DNA from: Pseudomonas syringae KCTC 12500
Lineage (GTDB): Bacteria > Pseudomonadota > Gammaproteobacteria > Pseudomonadales > Pseudomonadaceae
Reading direction: 5' to 3'
Assembly (NCBI RefSeq): GCF_000507185.2
Contig: NZ_AYTM02000002.1
Location: 3,631,501-3,695,500, forward strand
Length of the DNA stretch: 64,000 bases
Each line of letters opens with the position of its first letter. Within the stretch, counting starts at the first letter, position 1. Positions 9,056 to 16,490 of the stretch are shown piece after piece. The notes under the pieces were generated by a model, which worked only from the letters and a program-made list of their open reading frames with translations, searched no databases and was not told the origin of the DNA. The position numbers were made by a program, and so were the translations under genes.

Positions 9056-9637
9056 ATGCTGCGTCGCATTTTGTTCGGTTTGCTTGCTGTAAGCAGTTTG
9101 ACCCTGGTGGGCTGTGCCCACAGCCCACAACAACTCAGCCCTACGCCCAAGCTCAATGCGCAGTTGGCGGCGGTAGGGCGTGGTCAGCCTGTGGTGGTGC
9201 GTGTCGTCGACGGCCGTCCTGGGCCGACGCTGGGCACGCGCGGTGGCATGTACCCGGAAACCAGCGCAATCAGCGTCACCGGTGCCGACATCGTTCCCAA
9301 GCTTCAGGCTCAGGCTGAAGCCGCCGTACGCCTGCTGGGCTTTACACCGACCCAGGGCGGCAGCGCTCCGCAGTTGACCGTGACCCTGGCAGACCTGAAG
9401 TACCAGTCGCCGAAGGAAGGTCTGTACGTGACTGAAGCCACCATCAGCTCGACGTTCCGCGCTGACGTGCGCAATAACGGCCGCACCTACAGTGGCCGTT
9501 ACGCCGCATCGTTGGACCAGCGTTTCGGTATGGCGCCGAATCAGGAAACCAACACCAAGCTGGTGAGCGATGTGTTGAGCGATGCACTGACCCGCGTCTT
9601 CCAGGACCCGACCATCGGTTCGACCCTGTCGCAGTAA
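9056..9637 (+). CDS. yajG: YajG-family lipoprotein
   Basis: Outer-membrane-type lipoprotein of 193 residues with signal peptide and lipobox (SLTLVGC; the lipidated cysteine is near residue 20). The mature protein matches the YajG/DUF domain, including VVVRVVDGRPGPTLGTRGGM and a conserved C-terminal ETNTKLVSDVLSDALTRVF segment. The ATG at 9056 is preferred to the one at 9050 because GGAG (9044-9047) is then 8 nt away. Function unknown; in E. coli the homolog sits upstream of ampG. No such neighbour is present here. Confidence 0.88.
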   Translation: MLRRILFGLLAVSSLTLVGCAHSPQQLSPTPKLNAQLAAVGRGQPVVVRVVDGRPGPTLGTRGGMYPETSAISVTGADIVPKLQAQAEAAVRLLGFTPTQGGSAPQLTVTLADLKYQSPKEGLYVTEATISSTFRADVRNNGRTYSGRYAASLDQRFGMAPNQETNTKLVSDVLSDALTRVFQDPTIGSTLSQ

Positions 9638-9646
9638 GCATGCGAT

Positions 9647-9685
9647 AAAAAAAGCCCGGCCCCTGTTGAAGGGGCCGGGCTTTTT
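9647..9685. terminator. Bidirectional rho-independent terminator
   Basis: Stem AAAGCCCGGCCCC (9651-9663) with GGGGCCGGGCTTT (9671-9683), a 7-nt loop and T/A runs on both sides. It sits between yajG and the convergent gene at 9704. Confidence 0.93.
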
Positions 9686-9703
9686 GCTGTTCAGGGTTTG
9701 GTA

Positions 9704-9910
9704 TCAGGCTGCCTGTTGGTAAAAGTCGAGGAAACTCAAACCCGTGTCCTGATCCAGATCCGGCAGATCATGATGAACATGCCCGCCCAGTGCGCAGTAG
9801 ACCAGCCAGTGGCGGTCCTGAACATTGAAGGCCAGGCCATCGATCAACTCCTGCTGCTCATCGCTTGGGGCAATGAGATAAAGGCGATCCTGATTTTTTG
9901 CATGCAGCAT
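9704..9910 (-). CDS. Small conserved hypothetical protein (68 aa)
   Basis: Begins MLHAKNQDRLYLIAPSDEQQ and ends in LSFLDFYQQAA. It is cytoplasmic, acidic, with no membrane segment. GGAG stands 6 nt before the ATG on this strand, which fixes the start. The sequence type is familiar from Pseudomonas genomes as an unassigned short protein, but I cannot name a domain. It ends next to the bidirectional terminator shared with yajG. Confidence 0.7.
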   Translation of the reverse strand: MLHAKNQDRLYLIAPSDEQQELIDGLAFNVQDRHWLVYCALGGHVHHDLPDLDQDTGLSFLDFYQQAA

Positions 9911-10027
9911 GACAAGCTCCAAAGAGAGGGAAGTCCGTTTCTCGAGGAGCCACACAATGCAGGTGAAGTATGACGCTGGGGTGACAGCGGCAGAGAATTG
10001 TCGTGCAGGATATTTCGGGGGGGCATG

Positions 10028-10197
10028 ACCACGCGTAGCCTGGGCATGATACGTGCTCGCCCGCATACCTGTCGTTTCTCACGCTCCAGCGTGGAAATGC
10101 CTTGGGTGACGCTATGCGTCAGGGCGCGTTGACGCGCTCCAGACTGGACACAGAACGTCCAGAAGTGCGTACCCACGCGTAGCATGGGCACGATAGG
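10028..10197. repeat. Degenerate dispersed intergenic repeat cluster
   Basis: Two related units, CCACGCGTAGCCTGGGCATG at 10029-10048 and CCCACGCGTAGCATGGGCAC at 10172-10191, flank an imperfect palindrome region (GACGCTATGCGTC, GACGCGCTCC, GGACACAGAACGTCC). It resembles the elements at 3325 and 15514. It fills the space between two minus-strand genes. Confidence 0.6.
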
Positions 10198-10208
10198 CGT
10201 TCCAGGTC

Positions 10209-11375
10209 TTAAAGCGCCAGCCCTGCCTTGACGCGGTACTGGTTGCGCACTGGAGTCGCGTATTGCTGAATCATGTAAGGGCGGTGCTCGATCGGCGTGC
10301 CTGCCAGGCGGCTTTCCCACTCTTCCCTGGCGCGCTCGAGTTCATCGGCCGGAAACAGCGCTTCAGCCTTCGGCACTTCAAGCGCCGGATCGGCGTCGCT
10401 CCACTGCGCGTACGCCAGGTAATGCACCGGGAACAGCCGATAGCCGCCGAGAATTTGCCGATCCATCTCGATGGCCAGTTGCTTGGTGTCCTCGAAATGC
10501 TCGGTGATCGGCGGTGCGAAGTTCACATGCACACGGCCTTTATAGCCGGTGATCCCCAGGGCAATGCTCACGTCGTCTTCGCCCGGCGTCTTGGTGTAGG
10601 CGCCGGTTGTCGCACGAATGTACAGCTCGCGGGCCTTGGCGCTGTCGCACGGATCATACTCATAGCTGATCGACACCGGGATCAGGTTCAGCGAACGAAT
10701 CACGTCGCCAAATGGCTCATCCTTGCGGCTCATGTGGAACATCTTGAGGATCGCCGACTCGGTACGGTCGTCACCGTCCTTGGCGCGGCCTTCGGCCTGA
10801 GCGATCCAGATCGACTGGCAGTCTTGGGTGATCGAGTGATTGATGTACGCCGACAGCAATTGATAAGCCGCCATTTTCTCGCGCCGCCCGGTGATCGAGC
10901 GGTGCACGATGAAGCTTTTGTTCAGGCGCATCAGGTCGCTGACGAATGGCTTTTGCAGCAGGTTGTCGCCAATCGCGATGCGCGGAGTAGGCAGGCCTGC
11001 GTGGTACACGGCGTAGTTGACGAACGCCGGGTCCATGACGATATCGCGATGGTTGGCCAGAAACAGGTAGGCACAACCGGACTTCAGCTGTTCGACGCCG
11101 GTGTAGGTGACCCCGTCCGTGGCGCGTTCGATGGTGTGGTCGACGTAATATTCGACTTTGTCCTGCAGCGTGGCCACCGAGTCGATACCTGCAAACTCGC
11201 GGCGCAGCTTGCGCGCCAGTGTTGGCTGCAGCAGCCAGCCGAATGCGCCCGCCAGGCGTGGAAAGCGGAATCGGGTCAGAATGGCGAGAAAGGCTTTGTC
11301 GCTCAGCAGACGTGCCAAGACGGCGGGGACTTCTGCATCGTTGTAAGGTCGGATGGCATCAAATTCGCCCATCAT
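10209..11375 (-). CDS. Putative glycerol-phosphate acyltransferase (PlsC-like)
   Basis: A 388-residue acyltransferase. The catalytic NHxxxxD motif is present as NHRDIVMD (N108, H109, D114), followed by the substrate-binding segment WIAQAEGRAKDGDD (the EGR box typical of PlsC/PlsB). The later part LNLIPVSISYEYDPCD is the fourth acyltransferase block. It has no clear membrane span, so it is probably membrane-associated. The C-terminal 80 residues are specific to this subfamily, which is often misannotated. Exact acceptor unknown. It is transcribed alone, with dispersed repeats downstream. Confidence 0.82.
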   Translation of the reverse strand: MMGEFDAIRPYNDAEVPAVLARLLSDKAFLAILTRFRFPRLAGAFGWLLQPTLARKLRREFAGIDSVATLQDKVEYYVDHTIERATDGVTYTGVEQLKSGCAYLFLANHRDIVMDPAFVNYAVYHAGLPTPRIAIGDNLLQKPFVSDLMRLNKSFIVHRSITGRREKMAAYQLLSAYINHSITQDCQSIWIAQAEGRAKDGDDRTESAILKMFHMSRKDEPFGDVIRSLNLIPVSISYEYDPCDSAKARELYIRATTGAYTKTPGEDDVSIALGITGYKGRVHVNFAPPITEHFEDTKQLAIEMDRQILGGYRLFPVHYLAYAQWSDADPALEVPKAEALFPADELERAREEWESRLAGTPIEHRPYMIQQYATPVRNQYRVKAGLAL

Positions 11376-11478
11376 GCTCTCTTGTTTGAATCGAATAGGG
11401 TAAAAAGAAGACGGATTTGTTAAAACTGCCTTCTGAAGAATGGGTCAATTATACGCATAACTGATCCCGGAGACCGTG

Positions 11479-11661
11479 ATGCAGGAATTACAGAGTTACG
11501 ACTGCCCTTATTGCGGCGAACCTGTCGAAGCCGTACTGGACCTTTCCGGCGGCGATCAACAGTACATTGAAGACTGTCCGGTCTGTTGCCGCCCGATCGT
11601 TTTCGACCTGCAGACCGACGGCGAAGACTGGAATCTGGACGTTCGCAGCGAGAACGAGTGA
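11479..11661 (+). CDS. CPXCG-motif small zinc-ribbon-like protein
   Basis: A 60-residue protein with CPYCG (about residues 9-13) and CPVC (about residues 34-37), a four-cysteine arrangement expected to bind zinc. It matches the short CPXCG-motif family widespread in gammaproteobacteria. GGAG six nt upstream supports the ATG at 11479 over a GTG at 11476. The stop codon shares one base with the start of the next gene, indicating translational coupling to the DUF2007 protein. Confidence 0.88.
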   Translation: MQELQSYDCPYCGEPVEAVLDLSGGDQQYIEDCPVCCRPIVFDLQTDGEDWNLDVRSENE

Positions 11662-11921
11662 TGCAGAAGATCTACGAGCCCGAGAACCTGATGGAGGCCG
11701 AGTTGCTGCTGGCAATGCTTGCCAGCGAAGGCATCAACGCGCATCTGGCCGGTCGCGATCTGCTCGGGGCGATGGGCGAGCTACCGGGGCTGGGGCTTCT
11801 GGCACTCAAGGTCGAAGATGCGCAGGTCGCCCGCGCACGAGCGTTGATCACTGCGTACAATAGCGCTTCGCCCCTGTCTGGCGATGAGCCGGACGACTTC
11901 CCCGATGTACTGGTGTGCTGA
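11661..11921 (+). CDS. DUF2007 domain protein
   Basis: An 86-residue cytoplasmic protein beginning [20 protein letters not shown]. The pattern of an N-terminal strand, a helix rich in leucine, a GAMGELPGLGLLALKV core and a closing helix with ARARALI fits the DUF2007 (putative signal-transducing/binding) fold. The ATG overlaps the previous stop by one base. It is probably cotranscribed with the CPXCG gene; yedK follows 29 nt after. Function unknown. Confidence 0.85.
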   Translation: MQKIYEPENLMEAELLLAMLASEGINAHLAGRDLLGAMGELPGLGLLALKVEDAQVARARALITAYNSASPLSGDEPDDFPDVLVC

Positions 11922-11950
11922 GCACCTTCAAACGAGTCTGATTAGCCCCC

Positions 11951-12580
11951 ATGTGTGGACGCTACGCCCTGTTTCGCTGGACCCCTGCCTTTGCCGCCTT
12001 GCCCGGTTTTCCTGCCGATCAGCAGGCGCAATGGAATATTTCGCCAGCCGACTGGGTGTTGATCATGCGTGCCGCCGAAAATGCTGACGGTATCGAACTG
12101 GTGCGCGCGCGCTGGGGCCTGACCCCGGCCTGGCTCACCGACCTGTCGAAAACGCCTGCCCACGCCCGCGCCGAAACCGTGGCCGAGCAGCCGATGTTTC
12201 GCGATGCCTTCACCCATCGCCGCTGTCTGCTCCCCGCCAACGGCTTTTACGAATGGCGTGGCACGGTGCGCAAGCGTCCTTTCTGGCTGACGCCAGGGGA
12301 GGGCGCCGCACTGTTTTTCGCCGCGATCTGGGAAGCCTATCCGGTGCAGGGGCATACCTACCTGAGCGTCGCGGTGGTCACCCAGGCGGCTGCGACCCAG
12401 CGTCGGCCGTTGATTCTGGATGCCAAGGGTCAGAAAGACTGGCTGGCCGCCGACACGCCGCTGCCGACCCTGCAAGCGTTGCTGGCTGCCCCGCAGACGG
12501 CGCTGCGCGAACGGCCTTTGGCCAATCTGGTTAATGATCCGAAGCTGAATGCCCCCGAGTGCCTCACGCCGCTAAGTTAG
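11951..12580 (+). CDS. yedK: SOS response-associated peptidase (YedK/HMCES family)
   Basis: Forms a thiazolidine DNA-protein crosslink with abasic sites in single-stranded DNA and shields them. The 209-residue protein keeps the essential second residue cysteine (MCGRYALF; the methionine is removed in this family), the ARAET segment and the catalytic glutamate in NGFYEWRG. The late block includes LSVAVVTQAA in place of the usual FAIITTxA. Length is normal. There is no obvious LexA box in the 29-nt gap, so expression probably comes from the upstream genes. Confidence 0.92.
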   Translation: MCGRYALFRWTPAFAALPGFPADQQAQWNISPADWVLIMRAAENADGIELVRARWGLTPAWLTDLSKTPAHARAETVAEQPMFRDAFTHRRCLLPANGFYEWRGTVRKRPFWLTPGEGAALFFAAIWEAYPVQGHTYLSVAVVTQAAATQRRPLILDAKGQKDWLAADTPLPTLQALLAAPQTALRERPLANLVNDPKLNAPECLTPLS

Positions 12581-12763
12581 TAGGGCAAGGCAAAAAACAC
12601 CGAATCGGACAAATCCGATATCCGCGTTGAAGTACATCTGATACAAACTGGACACACCTGCGGGAACCATCCACCCCTGTCAAAGACCAAGATGCCAGTT
12701 GGCCGGTATCTGGCGCAGAGGTCTGCCCCGGGACTGACCGTTTCATACACAAGGAGATACACC

Positions 12764-13582
12764 ATGCGTCCTTCATTTGCCTTCTGTGCCTTGAGCGCTG
12801 CGTTGCTGCTCGGCGGGTGTCAGGCAGTCAATACCACGAGTGGCGACTCGGTCGGTGTGGAGCGCAAACAGTACATGTTCAGCATGCTCTCCACGGATGA
12901 AGTCAACAAAATGTACGCCCAGTCCTACCAGCAGACCGTTGGCGAGGCGACCAGCAAAGGGGTGCTGGACACCACCAGCGCCAATGCCAAGCGGGTTCAT
13001 GCAATCGCCGATCGACTGATTGCCCAGGCGCCCAAATTACGGCCTGATTCGGCGCAGTGGCAGTGGGAAGTCAACCTGATCAAGAGCGACGAGCTGAACG
13101 CCAACTGTGGTCCTGGTGGCAAGATCATTGTCTACAGTGGCCTGATCGATACCCTCAAACTGACCGACGATGAAATCGCGGCGGTCATGGGCCACGAGAT
13201 CGCCCATGCCCTGCGCGAGCACGGGCGTGAAGCGATGTCCAAGGCATACGGTGTTTCAATGGCCAAGCAGGGCGCAGGTGCCTTGCTGGGATTGGGACAG
13301 GACAGCCTGGCGTTGGCAGATACCGTGGTCAACTATAGCCTGACGCTGCCCAACAGCCGCAGTAACGAGAACGAAGCCGATCTGCTCGGTCTCGAACTGG
13401 CCGCGCGCGCCGGTTACAACCCGAATGCGGCGATCACCCTGTGGCAGAAGATGACCCAGAACTCCGGTGGTTCGCAGCCTGAGTTCATGAGCACTCACCC
13501 GGCCTCGGAAAGTCGCATCGCTTCGTTGCAGGCTGCGATACCGAAAGTCATGCCGCTGTACCAGAAAGCCGCTAAATCCTGA
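12764..13582 (+). CDS. M48-family metalloprotease, lipoprotein
   Basis: Zinc metallopeptidase of 272 residues, anchored by a lipobox (LLLGGC, Cys19). The catalytic HExxH is HEIAH at residues 144-148, and the third ligand glutamate lies in NENEADLLGLELAARAGY. It resembles E. coli YcaL/LoiP-type periplasmic proteases that act in envelope quality control. AAGGAG at 12751-12756 sets the start at 12764; the frame is open further upstream without coding character. It ends at a strong hairpin shared with the convergent transporter gene. Confidence 0.92.
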   Translation: MRPSFAFCALSAALLLGGCQAVNTTSGDSVGVERKQYMFSMLSTDEVNKMYAQSYQQTVGEATSKGVLDTTSANAKRVHAIADRLIAQAPKLRPDSAQWQWEVNLIKSDELNANCGPGGKIIVYSGLIDTLKLTDDEIAAVMGHEIAHALREHGREAMSKAYGVSMAKQGAGALLGLGQDSLALADTVVNYSLTLPNSRSNENEADLLGLELAARAGYNPNAAITLWQKMTQNSGGSQPEFMSTHPASESRIASLQAAIPKVMPLYQKAAKS

Positions 13583-13594
13583 GTGGATGAGTCG

Positions 13595-13630
13595 CCCGTA
13601 GCGTTGCGAGGGTTTTCGCAACGCTACGGG
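13595..13630. terminator. Hairpin between convergent genes
   Basis: Perfect 15-bp inverted repeat CCCGTAGCGTTGCGA (13595-13609) and its complement (13616-13630) with a 6-nt loop. There is no long T run. It is probably a transcript end or attenuator for both the M48 gene and the TMEM165 gene. Confidence 0.7.
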
Positions 13631-13636
13631 CCAGCA

Positions 13637-14221
13637 TCACACCCAGCCGCTGACTTGCATTGCCTTGTAAACCGCCACCAGCGCCAGCACGAAGAACGCG
13701 CAGGCAGCCAGTCGGCGGATCAGGGTCAGCGGCAGCTTCTCGGCGGCGAAATTGCCCGCCAGCACCACCGGCACATTGGCCAGCAGCATGCCCACCGTGG
13801 TGCCCAGAATGACCAGCCACAGATAGGAATACTGCGCCGCCAGCATCACCGTGGCGATCTGCGTCTTGTCACCGATTTCAGCGATGAAGAACGTGATCAG
13901 CGTGGTCATGAACGGGCCAAACTTGCGTGCCGTGCTGGCTTCGTCGTCGTCCATCTTGTCCGGAACCAGTGTCCACAGCGCCGTGGCGGTAAAGCTGGCG
14001 GCGAGGATCCAGTGCAGCACTGGGTCTGACAGATAACTGCTGAACCAGGCACCTACAGCGCCGGCTGCCGCATGGTTGGCGAGGGTTGCGGCAACGATGC
14101 CGGCAATGATCGGCCATGGCTTGCGAAAGCGCGCGGCGAGAACGAGCGCGAGTAACTGCGTCTTGTCACCGATTTCGGCGAGCGCAACCACTGCGGTAGG
14201 GACTAAGAATGATTCCAGCAT
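13637..14221 (-). CDS. TMEM165/GDT1-family manganese transporter (MneA-like)
   Basis: Inner-membrane cation exporter or antiporter of 194 residues with six hydrophobic segments in two repeats. Each repeat carries the family motif: EIGDKTQLLALV near the start and EIGDKTQIATVM in the second half. Homologs export Mn2+ (MneA, from family knowledge). A yybP-ykoY riboswitch in the leader independently supports a manganese role. The start MLESFLVPTAVV at 14221 follows AGGAA and the long leader; an upstream in-frame codon at 14248 lies inside a leader hairpin and is less likely. Confidence 0.92.
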   Translation of the reverse strand: MLESFLVPTAVVALAEIGDKTQLLALVLAARFRKPWPIIAGIVAATLANHAAAGAVGAWFSSYLSDPVLHWILAASFTATALWTLVPDKMDDDEASTARKFGPFMTTLITFFIAEIGDKTQIATVMLAAQYSYLWLVILGTTVGMLLANVPVVLAGNFAAEKLPLTLIRRLAACAFFVLALVAVYKAMQVSGWV

Positions 14222-14250
14222 CAGGTTTCCTAAGGGGCGGGTCAACACGG

Positions 14251-14299
14251 CTATGACACGTACAACCTCCCCGCCCCGGGTAAGGTGTTCGTGTCATAG
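14251..14299 (-). promoter_or_regulatory. Leader hairpin downstream of riboswitch (candidate expression platform)
   Basis: CTATGACACG (14251-14260) and CGTGTCATAG (14290-14299) form a perfect 10-bp stem. Its loop holds CCCGCCCC (14270-14277), the complement of GGGGCGGG (14234-14241) lying next to the AGGAA ribosome-binding site. Two alternative structures are therefore possible near the start codon. Confidence 0.55.
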
Positions 14300-14318
14300 G
14301 TCTTGTCAAACCACCGAT

Positions 14319-14424
14319 CCGTCTGAGCGGATTCCGGGTCGCACGTACCATGGTCTGAGGACCAAGTATGTTGATACGTGCCGGACGAGCATGGCGCTCG
14401 TGGGAGACTACTCCCCTAGGACGG
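14319..14424 (-). promoter_or_regulatory. yybP-ykoY manganese riboswitch
   Basis: Read on the minus strand, the leader contains the hallmark GGGGAGUAG (from 14416), a short hairpin ACGAGC-GCCAU-GCUCGU, and the second conserved part CAACAUACUUGGUC followed by GACCAUGGU. Closing stems are visible as CCGUC (14420-14424) with GACGG (14319-14323), and GCACGUA with UACGUGC. These elements match the yybP-ykoY class, known to sense Mn2+. It lies about 100 nt upstream of a TMEM165/GDT1 gene, the expected target. Confidence 0.88.
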
Positions 14425-14467
14425 AGCGGATTCTGCCTCCGCGAAAACGTTTCGGCAAGTGCTTATT

Positions 14468-15466
14468 TCAGGGGCGTTTGGCGCTGTAGATTTTGAAACC
14501 GTTGCCCTGCGCCCTGACTTCGCACTGGCCGACGTGCTCTTCGATCAGCGGCTGATAACGCAGGAAGTTATTCGCCACCAGGCGCAGTTCGCCGCCTGAT
14601 TTGAGATGTTGGCGTGCTTTTCTCAGCAAGTTTTCCGTTGCCATGTAATCGGTATGAACGCCGACATGGAACGGTGGATTGCTCAGAATCGTGTTCAACC
14701 CCATCGGCGCTGCGTCGATGCCGTCACCGGTCAGCACTTGGGCTTGCAGGCCATTGGCGGCCAGGGTCAGGCGTGAACTGGCGGTGGCGAAGGCATCGAC
14801 ATCGAGCATGATGACTTCGTTGTGCGGGTAACGACGCTTGATCGCCGCGCCCAGCACCCCGGCGCCGCAACCGAAGTCGAGCAGGTTGCCGCTGGGCAGC
14901 TTGTCGATGTTTTCCAGCAACAGGGCTGAGCCACGGTCGAGGCGGCCATGGCTGAAAACGCCGGGCAGGCTGACGACGGTGAGCGGTCCGTCCTGCAATT
15001 CGATCTGGTAGGGCTTGGCGAGGCTTTCCAGGCTGACGGCTTGCGGTGCGTGCTCGACGGTGACCTGCCACAGCTGGCAGTGGCGAGCGCTGTCCAGCTT
15101 GCGCGCGCGGCCGAAAGGGCTCAGTTGCCTGGCAGCCGCTTCGATGCCGCCGCGTTTCTCGCCGACCAGAAACAGCTCGCGTCCGGCCAGTCGCGAGGCC
15201 AGTGCATTGAGCAGGTAGTCGGTCAGGTCACGCGCCTTGGGCAGGAACAGCACAGCGGCTTCGAAGTCAGTCTGTGGCGCTTCGACACCGAAATCCACGC
15301 GCCCTTCAAAACGTGCGTCCAGAGCCGCCTGATCACCGGCGTGCCAGCACCATCCACGGGCATCCGGCAGTTTTCCGAGCAGGTCATCGGCGGGCAGCCC
15401 GACCAACAACAGCGAGCCCTGAAACAGCTCAGCCTGACGGAGTAACACTTCACTGCGCGGGTCCAT
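14468..15466 (-). CDS. rsmC: 16S rRNA (guanine1207-N2)-methyltransferase RsmC
   Basis: SAM-dependent methyltransferase of 332 residues that modifies G1207 in 16S rRNA of the 30S subunit. The N-terminal half is the degenerate methyltransferase-like domain typical of RsmC/RsmD fusions. The C-terminal half has the SAM motif [12 protein letters not shown] (residues 195-206) and the catalytic NPPF (263-266). Length is as expected. It is transcribed toward the riboswitch but separate from the Mn transporter, since the riboswitch leader follows its stop codon. Confidence 0.93.
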   Translation of the reverse strand: MDPRSEVLLRQAELFQGSLLLVGLPADDLLGKLPDARGWCWHAGDQAALDARFEGRVDFGVEAPQTDFEAAVLFLPKARDLTDYLLNALASRLAGRELFLVGEKRGGIEAAARQLSPFGRARKLDSARHCQLWQVTVEHAPQAVSLESLAKPYQIELQDGPLTVVSLPGVFSHGRLDRGSALLLENIDKLPSGNLLDFGCGAGVLGAAIKRRYPHNEVIMLDVDAFATASSRLTLAANGLQAQVLTGDGIDAAPMGLNTILSNPPFHVGVHTDYMATENLLRKARQHLKSGGELRLVANNFLRYQPLIEEHVGQCEVRAQGNGFKIYSAKRP

Positions 15467-15513
15467 GGAATGGCTCCTGAAAAAGCGCGCAGTCTAACAG
15501 GATATGGGCCAAG

Positions 15514-15597
15514 AGGACGCGGAGCGTCCGGAACGGCATGCGCCGCGGAGCGCCGCACGATAGTTGCGATCGTTCCGCATGCCCCAGCGTCGCACCA
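15514..15597. repeat. Degenerate dispersed intergenic repeat
   Basis: GGACGC-GGA-GCGTCC (15515-15529) followed by GGAACGGCATGCGCC, an imperfect inverted repeat with GATCGTTCCGCATGCCCC further right. It shares the GGACGCxGAGCGTCCGGAAC block with the element at 3353. Non-coding. Confidence 0.65.
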
Positions 15598-15700
15598 TAG
15601 TTAGAGCAAGCTCTGCATCGTATCAATGCCGACATCTGTTGCGAGGACATCAGACAGCGTAACCTGCCGGGTCAGACGTCAATCCTCCAGGAGGTCACAC

Positions 15701-16333
15701 ATGTACTTGGCAGAGTTTCTTACCGTTGCGCTGATTCACCTGCTGGCGGTTGCCAGTCCCGGTCCGGATTTTGCGGTGGTGGTGCGTGAAAGCGTCGCTC
15801 ATGGGCGCAAGGCAGGGACCTGGGCGGCGTTGGGCGTCGGCTCGGCGATCTTTCTGCATGTGGGCTATTCGCTGCTGGGGATCGGGATTATCGTTTCCCA
15901 GTCCATCGTGCTGTTCAACGCGCTGAAATGGGCAGCCGCTGCTTATCTGCTGTACATCGGCATCAAGGCGTTGCGCGCCAAGCCAGCCGCCGCGACGGCC
16001 GATGTCGCCATCAAGGCTACTCCCTGCGAGCGCACGGCGCGCGGTGCCTACATCAGCGGTTTTGTCACCAATGGCCTGAATCCCAAGGCGACGCTGTTCT
16101 TCCTCTCGTTGTTCACCGTGGTGATCAATCCGCACACCCCATTGCTGGTGCAGGGCGGTTACGGCGTGTACCTCGCAGTGGCGACGGCGGCGTGGTTCTG
16201 TCTGGTGGCGCGACTGTTCAGCCAGGCCCGGGTGCGCGCAGGATTCGCGCGCATGGGGCACTGGTTCGACCGGGCCATGGGCGGCGTGCTGATCGCGCTG
16301 GGCATCAAGCTGGCGCTGACCGAGGTCCACTGA
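15701..16333 (+). CDS. LysE-family amino-acid exporter
   Basis: Inner-membrane translocator of 210 residues with about six hydrophobic segments. The family signature is seen as VASPGPDFAVVVRESVAHG near the N-terminus, with a second conserved block FVTNGLNPKATLFFLSLF. Members of the LysE/RhtB family export amino acids or homoserine lactone-like compounds; the substrate here is unknown. AGGAGGT 5-6 nt before the ATG at 15701 makes the start secure. Monocistronic; a GACGCCCC/GGGGCGTC hairpin (16368-16396) follows. Confidence 0.9.
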   Translation: MYLAEFLTVALIHLLAVASPGPDFAVVVRESVAHGRKAGTWAALGVGSAIFLHVGYSLLGIGIIVSQSIVLFNALKWAAAAYLLYIGIKALRAKPAAATADVAIKATPCERTARGAYISGFVTNGLNPKATLFFLSLFTVVINPHTPLLVQGGYGVYLAVATAAWFCLVARLFSQARVRAGFARMGHWFDRAMGGVLIALGIKLALTEVH

Positions 16334-16490
16334 ACGCTGAATTCAGGCCTGCATATGCAGCAGTCCGGACGCCCCTTGCAGACAGCGCGGGGCGTCTCGG
16401 CAAATCATCCCTTTTACTGATTTCACTGGCAGCCCGAGGCCCTAGAGTGCATATTTTCAGCACACCTATGGACTTTGAAAAGGGCTTCAT

